DNA from: Pseudomonadota bacterium
Lineage (GTDB): Bacteria; Pseudomonadota; Gammaproteobacteria; Burkholderiales; Rhodocyclaceae
Assembly: GCA_018262235.1 (NCBI GenBank)
Contig: JAGTRY010000003.1
Span: forward strand, 1-64,000
Direction: 5' to 3'
DNA length: 64,000 nucleotides
Made by a program: the position numbers and the translations under genes. The stretch's first letter is position 1, and each line of letters begins with the position of its first letter. Positions 55,690-64,000 of this stretch are shown piece by piece. The notes beneath the pieces were generated by a model. It made no database searches and was not told the origin of the DNA. It saw only the letters and a program-made list of their open reading frames with translations.

Positions 55690-56002
55690 TCCTGCGCAAA
55701 ATATTTCGGCTCGCCACCACCGCACGCCCCTATCACAAGCACCAGCTACGATAGATTCGGGTAAACTCGGACTACACGTTGTGCGGCCTCGGCGTGTCCC
55801 CGCAAAACCAGCATCCCTGCTTACAGAAGAAGCGATCTTCTGAACTGCCGGGTTCCGGCGTGTTTTTCCTTGCGGGCTGACGTACACTGCCGGATTCGGT
55901 TTTTGGTGCCGAAGCCGGAGTTTGTGACAGGCGCCACGGAATATCACCAGACAGCCCTTTCCCCCTTCGGACGGGCTTTTTCAATAACGGGAGAGTTACA
56001 GA
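55690..56002 (+). other. Structured intergenic region upstream of kduD
   Basis: 313 bases with several strong hairpins in a row: AGAAGA-AGCGA-TCTTCT near 55823-55841, GCCGG-GTT-CCGGC near 55846-55859, a CCGG..TTCGG/CCGAA..CCGG stem near 55892-55918, and the terminator at 55953-55981. A small RNA or leader is possible. It was not matched to 6S RNA or any riboswitch I know. Confidence 0.4.
55953..55981 (+). terminator. Hairpin with T-run upstream of kduD
   Basis: AGCCC (55953-55957) and GGGCT (55973-55977) then TTTTT. It would end a transcript from the structured region before kduD (start 56003). Confidence 0.6.
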
Positions 56003-56776
56003 ATGAGCAATCCTTTTGATCTGACGGGCAAGGTTGCCCTCGTCACCGGTGGAGCCCAAGGCATCGGCGCTGCTATTTCGGCCAAGCTGGCTGAAGCCGG
56101 CGCCAACGTCATCTGTGCCGACTTTGCACCGATGGCGGCCGAATCCATCGCTGCCATGGAAGCTGCTGTTGCCAAGACCGGTGGCAAATACTGGTACCTG
56201 CAAGCCAATCTGACCGCCAAGGGCGCTCCGCAAAGCGTGATCGATCAAGCCGTCGCGCTGGCTGGTCAAGTTGACATCCTCGCCAATGTGGCTGGCACCA
56301 TCCGCCGTGCTCCGTTCCTCGAGCACACCGAAGAAGACTTCGACTTCGTCATGCAGATCAACCTGTATGCGCCGATGTACCTGTCGCAAGCTTTCTGCCG
56401 CCACGTTGTGGGCCGCAACGGCAAGGGCAAGATCATCAACATCTGCTCGATGCTCTCCTACCAAGGCGGCATCCTGGTGCCGGGTTACACTGCTTCCAAG
56501 CATGGTATCGCCGGTATCACCAAGCTGATCGCCAACGAAATGGGCGCCAAGGGCATCAACTGCAACGGCATCGCTCCGGGATACATCGCTACCGCGAACA
56601 CCGCCCCGATCCGTGCTGATGCCGCCCGCAACCAGGCCATCCTGGACCGCATCCCCGTTGGCCGTTGGGGCCAACCGGAAGACCTGGCCGGCACCGCCGT
56701 GTTCCTGGCTTCCGAAGCTTCCGACTACGTCAACGGCGCGATCGTCAACGTTGATGGCGGCTGGCAAGCTCGCTGA
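56003..56776 (+). CDS. kduD: SDR dehydrogenase, KduD type (2-dehydro-3-deoxy-D-gluconate 5-dehydrogenase)
   Basis: 257 aa. A Rossmann SDR: VALVTGGAQGIGAAI, NVAGTIRR, catalytic Ser in ICSMLSYQGG and YTASKHG, and the KduD-like ends IAPGYIATANT, RIPVGRWGQPEDLAG and ASDYVNGAIVNVDGGW. KduD converts 2,5-diketo-3-deoxygluconate to KDG in pectin and uronate breakdown. It stands alone with its own terminator. The exact substrate is inferred from similarity. Confidence 0.85.
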   Translation: MSNPFDLTGKVALVTGGAQGIGAAISAKLAEAGANVICADFAPMAAESIAAMEAAVAKTGGKYWYLQANLTAKGAPQSVIDQAVALAGQVDILANVAGTIRRAPFLEHTEEDFDFVMQINLYAPMYLSQAFCRHVVGRNGKGKIINICSMLSYQGGILVPGYTASKHGIAGITKLIANEMGAKGINCNGIAPGYIATANTAPIRADAARNQAILDRIPVGRWGQPEDLAGTAVFLASEASDYVNGAIVNVDGGWQAR

Positions 56777-56825
56777 TCACTGCCGACGCTGATCCGCTTA
56801 CGGATCAGCAGCATTGATTGCACAC

Positions 56826-56860
56826 AAAACCCCCTCCGGGTGATCGGTGGGGGTTTTCTT
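56826..56860 (+). terminator. kduD terminator
   Basis: AAAACCCCC (56826-56834), a 14-nt loop, GGGGGTTTTCTTTT (from 56849). Good T-run on the plus strand. Confidence 0.85.
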
Positions 56861-56914
56861 TTGAACCTCTCGTTTACAATCCACTCTGAAGCAACAGACT
56901 CCCCAGAGGCACTC

Positions 56915-59116
<2,202 letters not shown>

Positions 59117-59122
59117 ACGGGG

Positions 59123-60034
59123 TTACAGGTTCGCTTCCACGCGGGGCAGTGTCAGCCGCAAGACACATCCCCGCCCGCTGACCGAGTTGATGGTCAGGTG
59201 TCCCTGCATCAGGGCTGCCAGTCGTCGCGCCAGCACCAGCCCCAATCCTCGGTCAGCCAGTTGCTGACCATATACGGAGCCCGGCACAAAAACAGCGGGC
59301 AGTTGCTCTGCCGGAATACCATCGCTGCTATCCCAGACTTCGATCATCACGGCAGCACCGCGCTGACGACACCCCAGAACCACACCACCTTCTTTTGTGA
59401 TGCTCATCGCATGCGTCAGCATGCGCTCTATCACCCGTAACAGGATCGCTTCATCGGCCAGAACATGGCGTCTGGTCGTGACCCGCCGCAGATGCAATTG
59501 CCGCTCGTGCGCATCATCAAGCTGGTTGGCAACGGCAAGCGCGAAGACTTTTTCGAGAGCGACAGCGGTCAGCTGGCAACTCACCCGTCCAGCTTCTACT
59601 TTGGCTATCCCGAAAACAGCTTCCAGCTGCTCGGAAAGTTGCTGCACGGCGGATTCGATGCCCGTCACCAGTTTGCGTGAAGACTCCGGCAAGGGATGGG
59701 CCGACAGGGTCGCTGCAAACAATGCGATGGCTTGCGCCGGCTGGCGCAAATCGTGCCCCATCGAAGACAAGAATTCGCCTTCACGGCGATGCACATCCAC
59801 CGCGGAATTCATCGCCGCAGACGCCATCACTTCGGCCTCCAGGCTATTACGGCAATGACTGAGCAAGCCCCAGATCGTGCCCAATGCAATCCACGTGGCA
59901 ATACACCACAGCACACTGAGAACGCTCAGATCAACCGTCAATAGCAGTCCCGCACTGGTGATGAATCCTGCGGAAAGCGCGACGCGGATAGACGACAGAT
60001 GCTTTGTCGAAGAAACGTAGCTGCGTTCAAGCAT
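59123..60034 (-). CDS. Sensor histidine kinase-like protein with degenerate ATP-binding site
   Basis: 303 aa with two short membrane helices (about 15-58). The H-box SSMGHDLRQP puts the phospho-His at residue 94. The N-box, where kinases have N-A, reads MLTHAMSIT, so the Mg-binding Asn is His208. G1 is DSSDGIP instead of DxGxG, while G2 DRGLGLVLARRLA is good. It could be a phosphatase-only or scaffold kinase. It overlaps the NarL-type regulator by 8 bases. Confidence 0.8.
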   Translation of the reverse strand: MLERSYVSSTKHLSSIRVALSAGFITSAGLLLTVDLSVLSVLWCIATWIALGTIWGLLSHCRNSLEAEVMASAAMNSAVDVHRREGEFLSSMGHDLRQPAQAIALFAATLSAHPLPESSRKLVTGIESAVQQLSEQLEAVFGIAKVEAGRVSCQLTAVALEKVFALAVANQLDDAHERQLHLRRVTTRRHVLADEAILLRVIERMLTHAMSITKEGGVVLGCRQRGAAVMIEVWDSSDGIPAEQLPAVFVPGSVYGQQLADRGLGLVLARRLAALMQGHLTINSVSGRGCVLRLTLPRVEANL

Positions 60035-60680
60035 CTTCCGGCGGCATGGAGAGATTCAGGGTTTGCCCAACCAGGATGGCCTGTGAGCGCGTATTGACGC
60101 CCAGCACGTGGTAAACGGAAGTCAGGTGCATCTTCACCGTCCGTTCGGAAAGATCCAGACGCTGCGCGATTTCCTTGTTCGACAAGCCTTCCATCAGACA
60201 GCACAGCACGCGTTCCTGCTTGGGGCTGAGCTTGGGGCGCGGTCGGGTTTCGCCTGCCTGCAAGGCACGCCCACGCTCCAGTTGATCATCATAAAAACGA
60301 CGCCCTGACAGCAGGGTGCGGACACCGTCGACCAAGGCATTCGGATCCAGCGATTTGCTCAGGAACCCGTCTGCATCGGCTTCACGCGCAAGCTGCCGAT
60401 AGATCGGAGCATCCTGCCCGGAGAAGATCGCGACCGGTACACCGGGCACCTCGCGTCGCAACAAGGTCATCAAACGCAGCCCATCACTGTCAGGCAATTT
60501 CAGGTCTAGCAGGACGAGGTGAAAAGTTTTACCGGCACGCAGGGCTGCAACAGCGTCTTGAGCACAAGCAGCACAGACAATTTCGCCACCAGCCAGCAAG
60601 GGCTCAAGCATTGCCTTGAGCGCATGCTGAAGCAGCGCGTGATCATCGACGAGGAGAATGTTACGGGCAAAGACATTCAT
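60027..60680 (-). CDS. NarL/LuxR-type response regulator
   Basis: 217 aa. The receiver has Asp12-Asp13 and the phosphoacceptor Asp59 (LVLLDLKLPDSDG), with a C-terminal LuxR-type HTH LSPKQERVLCCLMEGLSNKEIAQRLDLSERTVKMHLTSVYHVLG. It precedes and overlaps the histidine kinase gene, so they form a pair. Targets are unknown. Confidence 0.93.
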   Translation of the reverse strand: MNVFARNILLVDDHALLQHALKAMLEPLLAGGEIVCAACAQDAVAALRAGKTFHLVLLDLKLPDSDGLRLMTLLRREVPGVPVAIFSGQDAPIYRQLAREADADGFLSKSLDPNALVDGVRTLLSGRRFYDDQLERGRALQAGETRPRPKLSPKQERVLCCLMEGLSNKEIAQRLDLSERTVKMHLTSVYHVLGVNTRSQAILVGQTLNLSMPPEDA

Positions 60681-60776
60681 GTTTGACCTGGCCTGTCGTG
60701 ATGGCTGCGGAAAGCAGCCTTGGGTGGATTTGCAATGAAAGAGTACCGCAATTTCCCAATATGCAACACTCGCCCA

Positions 60777-61199
60777 TCACTTCGCTTGCATGCGCCGATA
60801 GACGACGCGCAGCAACCATCCTAACACCGGAATGCCCATGAATAGTGACCGTGCGGGATCCCAGTAGTCACGATGCATACAAACCTGCCCTTTCGGGTCA
60901 AAATGCAGATGTGTGGTACCGGGCACCACATGCAGCACGTCCTTCCGCATAAAGGAAAAATCCCAAACCAGTACGGCCTGGCCGGGGCTTATACAAACAT
61001 CTTTCACGACGAAGCGTGGCGACTCCAGCTGATCGAACATATGGTAGAAAATCCGTTCGATGGCCGGCACGCCATGGGCATCATTGAAGGGATCCACAAA
61101 GTGGACATCCGGTGCGTAAAAATCGCCTGTACGGGTAACACTTTCCGGCGTCAACGTCTGGTACCAGTCGATCATCTCTTGCAGTGCGAAACTCATCAT
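60777..61199 (-). CDS. NTF2-like (SnoaL-type) protein
   Basis: 140 aa from ATG 61199, overlapping the SDR stop (ATGA); a second ATG follows at once. An NTF2-fold pattern is visible: YAPDVHFVDPFNDAHGVPAIERIF and HLHFDPKGQVCMHRDYWDPARSLF. The members in photooxidative-stress clusters have this same context. Function unknown. Confidence 0.85.
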   Translation of the reverse strand: MMSFALQEMIDWYQTLTPESVTRTGDFYAPDVHFVDPFNDAHGVPAIERIFYHMFDQLESPRFVVKDVCISPGQAVLVWDFSFMRKDVLHVVPGTTHLHFDPKGQVCMHRDYWDPARSLFMGIPVLGWLLRVVYRRMQAK

Positions 61200-61966
61200 G
61201 CAGCCCTTGAAACAAGCCAAAAATAGATGCGTGCTGGCAAGATCTGCAGCAACTTCAGGCCGTACGAAAAACGCTTCGGAAAATGGATTTCGAATCGGCC
61301 TTTTGCCAGCCCCTCGAGAATCTCTGCAGCGGCGACCTGGGGCGTGATCAGCGCCGGCATGTGGAAGTCATTCTGCGCAGTCAGCGGTGTGGCAACAAAC
61401 CCGGGATTCACTATGCTCACGGCAATTCCGCGCGGTTTCAGATCCATGAAAATGGATTCGGCAAAATTGATCAGCGCAGCTTTGGAGGGGCCATATACAG
61501 CGGCCTTCGGCAAGCCTCGATACCCCGCCACACTGCCCACGATCACCACGTGTCCCTGTCCTGCCGCGAGCATGCCCGGCAGCACCATGGCCACGCCATC
61601 CATCACCCCCAGCAGATTGACATTCAACGTGGCCCAGATGTTTTCGGGCGTCAGCTCCCAGGCCCGCAATGGTTGATAAGTCCCTGCATTCAGGATCACT
61701 ACATCCAGTCCGCCCAAAAGTCGTACCACCTCTTGCGCAGCGACCTGCATGGCAGAAACGTCACTCACATCAAGCCTGAGCGCAACGGCCCCCTGAAGCA
61801 CTGCCGTCAGCGCGCTCAGGCGTTCGATGCCACGTGCAGACAACACCTGCCGTGCCCCCCGCGCGGCCAGCTCGCGCGCCAACGCTTCACCGATGCCGGT
61901 CGAAGCGCCGACAATCCACACGCGCTTGCCTCGCCAGTCAGTGATCTTCGGGTTCAAGGATTTCAT
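61196..61966 (-). CDS. Short-chain dehydrogenase
   Basis: 256 aa from ATG 61966. It has WIVGASTGIGEALARELAARGA, the catalytic YGPSKAAL and NVNLLGVMDGV. The C-terminal tail is hydrophobic. It is the middle of a run NTF2-SDR-DUF3833-MFS-chalcone isomerase-like genes. Substrate unknown. Confidence 0.9.
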   Translation of the reverse strand: MKSLNPKITDWRGKRVWIVGASTGIGEALARELAARGARQVLSARGIERLSALTAVLQGAVALRLDVSDVSAMQVAAQEVVRLLGGLDVVILNAGTYQPLRAWELTPENIWATLNVNLLGVMDGVAMVLPGMLAAGQGHVVIVGSVAGYRGLPKAAVYGPSKAALINFAESIFMDLKPRGIAVSIVNPGFVATPLTAQNDFHMPALITPQVAAAEILEGLAKGRFEIHFPKRFSYGLKLLQILPARIYFWLVSRAA

Positions 61967-62011
61967 GGTTTTTCCCCTGCAAGCAAAGTCAGCACAGACT
62001 TCACTCAGCAC

Positions 62012-62542
62012 TCAGTCCGGCTTTGTGAAAGACAATGTCACCTGACCCAGATCGACACCGAACTTGCTCATGAAGGAACGATTGAGCATCACCTTGTCAT
62101 CGATCAGGAACATCCAGTCGTCGAAATCGACGTGATACACCTTGCCATCCACCGGCAGCGCCAGCACATAGCGCCAGTGCAAGGCATTACCGGACAGCTC
62201 GCCACGCGCCTCGCCGACCACATCCGCGGCCCGGCCGATGTAATTGCCATCGGGCTGACGCGTCAGCGTCCATACACGCTTCTGGGCGGTGCCGTCGGAA
62301 TAGGTAAAGCTTTCGTCCAGCGTACCCACCTCGCCCTGCCAACTGGCAAGCATCGCCACATGAAAGCGTTTGATAACCTTTCCGGAACGATCCTGGAACA
62401 TCCCCCAGGCATCCAGCTTGCCATTGAAATACTGGCGCAGATCAAGTGCCGGCGTTTCAGCGCGATAGTCACTCACCTCCACGCTGGCGCAGCCGCTCAA
62501 CAGGGCGAACGTCATAAGACATGCGCTCAATAGTTTCTTCAT
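62012..62542 (-). CDS. DUF3833 lipoprotein
   Basis: 176 aa from ATG 62542 (GGAG upstream). The signal peptide has lipobox LLSGC. The DUF3833 body has DLRQYFNGKLDAWGMFQDRSGKVIKRF and DFDDWMFLIDD. The family accompanies cyclopropane-synthase-like, DUF1365 and DUF2878 genes; molecular function is not known. Confidence 0.9.
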   Translation of the reverse strand: MKKLLSACLMTFALLSGCASVEVSDYRAETPALDLRQYFNGKLDAWGMFQDRSGKVIKRFHVAMLASWQGEVGTLDESFTYSDGTAQKRVWTLTRQPDGNYIGRAADVVGEARGELSGNALHWRYVLALPVDGKVYHVDFDDWMFLIDDKVMLNRSFMSKFGVDLGQVTLSFTKPD

Positions 62543-62574
62543 CACGAACTCCAATCCAGACAGAATTTCGAAAA

Positions 62575-62645
62575 AGTCGGCCATCCCGGCAAAGGCCGGA
62601 ATCCCGTACACATCCGGCTAGATCCCGGCCCTCGCCGGAAATACC
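62575..62645. repeat. REP-like palindromic unit overlapping the MFS stop codon
   Basis: CCCGGCAAAGGCCGGAATCCCG at one side and CCCGGCCCTCGCCGG at the other are short GC-rich hairpins of the REP/dispersed type. The MFS gene ends inside it, so its last residues (VFPARAGI) come from this unit. Confidence 0.5.
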
Positions 62646-63928
62646 TCGCACGCAGAAATGACGGAATCCCCTTCGATCCCCGCACGCAATCGCCACAACA
62701 GCAACAGCGCCAGACTTTTCAACAAGGCTGGGACCCCAGCGTATACCCAGGCCAGCACAACATGCCCTTGCGCTTCAGCACTCCCCGGTACGTAACCCAG
62801 CCAGCTAAGCAACGGCAGGCTCAGGCCCGCAGCCAGTGCGAGATTCAGCTTGGCCACGAAATTCCACCACCCGAAATAGCTGCCCGCGCCGCCACCTTCG
62901 CGTTCGATCACGTCCGCCAGCACTGAAGCCGGCAGCGCTAGATCGGCACCCAGCGCAAGGCCAGACAGCACGCAGATCAACGCGAATGACATGAGGTCAC
63001 CCGCACCCAGCGTGCCCGCCCACACGAAGACCAGAATCGACAAAGCCATGCCCGCGCCCCAGGCGCAAAGCTTGCCAATACGCCGTGCCAGCCACACCCA
63101 GACCGGCAAGCCTGCCGCGCCAGAAATGAAATACAGCGCCAGATAGCCCCCTGCATGTGGCCCGGCCTGCAGCACATCGGAGACGAAGAACAACACCAAT
63201 GACGCCGGGATTGCCGCCGCAATCCCGCTCAGGGCAAATACCCCGAGCAGGCGCTGAAAACGAGGGCGCAACAGCGCCTGCGTGAGGGCGCCCAGCACCG
63301 CCGGAGCAGCCTTCACCGGCACTTGCGGCACGATCAGCAAGGCTGCCGCCGCCAGCAAAAGAATCACTACGAACAGCCAGGACATCCGCACCAGCCCTGC
63401 CGCCAGGGTTGCCCCCAGCGCAGCAGGCAGCGCCGCAGCGAGCACCACACCAAGCAAGGCAAACGCTTCGCGTACCGCCACGATGCGGGTACGCGAGTGG
63501 GCGTGCGTCGAGAGTTCTGCACCCCAGGCGTGATGATTCACGGTCGCCAGCGAATAGCCGAGATACACCACCAGCAACATGGCCAGGAGTCGCGCGGCAC
63601 TTGCCTCCCCAGCAGGCGGGTGGAGCAAGCCAAGGAATCCTGCAGCGAGCAGCGGCACCGCGGCGAAAATAGCGGCCCGACGGCGCCCCCAGCGATCTCC
63701 CAGCACCCCGATCAGCGGATCAATCAGTGCATCCCAGATACGTGCCAGCAGGAGTACCGCACCAATGGCCGATAGCGACAACCCGAAATCCGCATAGAGC
63801 TTGGGGATATGCACATAGATCGGCAATGCCACGAAAGCCAGCGGCAAGCCAAGCAGGCCGTAAGCGCCGAGCGCAGGCAGCGAGATTTCACTCAGCGGCA
63901 GGCGCGGCGTACGCAATGCCAAAGTCAT
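62618..63928 (-). CDS. MFS transporter (GPH sugar-symporter-like)
   Basis: 436 aa, ten to twelve helices, with the family loop WDALIDPLIGVLGDRWGRRRAAIF after helix 2 and the central GSYFGWWNFVAKLNLAL. Relatives occur in the same cyclopropane/DUF3833 neighbourhood and are annotated as sugar symporters, but the substrate there is unknown. The tail after about residue 418 is likely acquired from the repeat downstream. Confidence 0.88.
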   Translation of the reverse strand: MTLALRTPRLPLSEISLPALGAYGLLGLPLAFVALPIYVHIPKLYADFGLSLSAIGAVLLLARIWDALIDPLIGVLGDRWGRRRAAIFAAVPLLAAGFLGLLHPPAGEASAARLLAMLLVVYLGYSLATVNHHAWGAELSTHAHSRTRIVAVREAFALLGVVLAAALPAALGATLAAGLVRMSWLFVVILLLAAAALLIVPQVPVKAAPAVLGALTQALLRPRFQRLLGVFALSGIAAAIPASLVLFFVSDVLQAGPHAGGYLALYFISGAAGLPVWVWLARRIGKLCAWGAGMALSILVFVWAGTLGAGDLMSFALICVLSGLALGADLALPASVLADVIEREGGGAGSYFGWWNFVAKLNLALAAGLSLPLLSWLGYVPGSAEAQGHVVLAWVYAGVPALLKSLALLLLWRLRAGIEGDSVISACEVFPARAGI

Positions 63929-64000
63929 TTTACTTGTCCGAGCAATTGCTTGCGCAAGGCCGGTTCGCGCGTGCGCGGGTCCAGCCAGATGCCGAAGAAT
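63925..64000 (-). CDS. Chalcone-isomerase-like protein, C-terminal end
   Basis: Only the last 24 codons are inside: FFGIWLDPRTREPALRKQLLG, then stop overlapping the MFS ATG (ATGA). The pattern FxGIWLxP-x(6)-LR-x-LLG closes bacterial chalcone_3 proteins. The N-terminus lies beyond the window. Confidence 0.7.
   Translation of the reverse strand, partial: FFGIWLDPRTREPALRKQLLGQVK

Noticed and set aside
55690-56002. 6S RNA or a riboswitch for the kduD leader
   Set aside because: The stems do not form the 6S closing stem and central bubble, and no riboswitch core sequence was recognised. It was kept only as a structured region.

Overview
The window looks like the chromosome of a betaproteobacterium, probably Rhodocyclales or a near relative. 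The evidence is gene order and protein flavour: thrS-infC-rpmI-rplT-pheST-ihfA-merR, lpxC/DUF721/secA, aat-bpt, rsmI/yraN/diaA/BON lipoprotein, an ssrA tag reading ANDEQFALAA, and Shine-Dalgarno-led genes packed with ATGA overlaps. This placement is inferred from sequence reading alone; no database was searched.

Layout. Bases 1-6700 are an accessory island ending at the 3' end of tRNA-Pro(GGG). It holds a DUF932 protein, a glycine-zipper/zinc-ribbon protein, a MORN-type lipoprotein divergent from an XRE regulator with a clear operator, a nuclease remnant, an AlpA regulator and a DUF3987 protein split into two overlapping frames. Bases 6700-14470 are the translation operon, with infC apparently starting at AUC. 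Bases 14.6-32 kb are ordinary chromosome: orn, an M48 protease, rsgA, zwf, ybaK, tandem FKBP, upp, a MarR/aminotransferase pair with two phased operators, rlmF, secA, DUF721 and lpxC. Bases 32.4-35.6 kb hold the complete AmmeMemoRadiSam trio (amrB, amrA, radical SAM). A pectin/hexuronate theme follows: a pectinesterase lipoprotein, a GntR regulator with a TRAP transporter, and, 13 kb further on, a KduD-like dehydrogenase.

Bases 43.2-54 kb begin at tmRNA. Behind it are a broken P4-type integrase and deletion-scarred tyrosine recombinase pieces that resemble a recombinase-in-trio (RIT) element. Then come a methyltransferase, NikABC-like genes without visible ATPases, nikR, metR and metE, and a truncated folB-like fragment. 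An identical 19-bp direct repeat lies beside the integrase and again about 10 kb away beside the folB fragment.

Bases 54-59 kb carry rsmI, yraN, an exported HIRAN protein, a structured intergenic region, kduD, argC, a diaA/gmhA gene and a BON lipoprotein. Bases 59-64 kb carry a NarL-type two-component pair whose kinase lacks the usual N-box asparagine. They end in a run (NTF2-like, SDR, DUF3833, MFS, chalcone-isomerase-like) that resembles the gene cluster linked to ChrR/RpoE photooxidative stress and cyclopropane or furan fatty acid synthesis.

No CRISPR array, rRNA operon or intact insertion sequence was seen.
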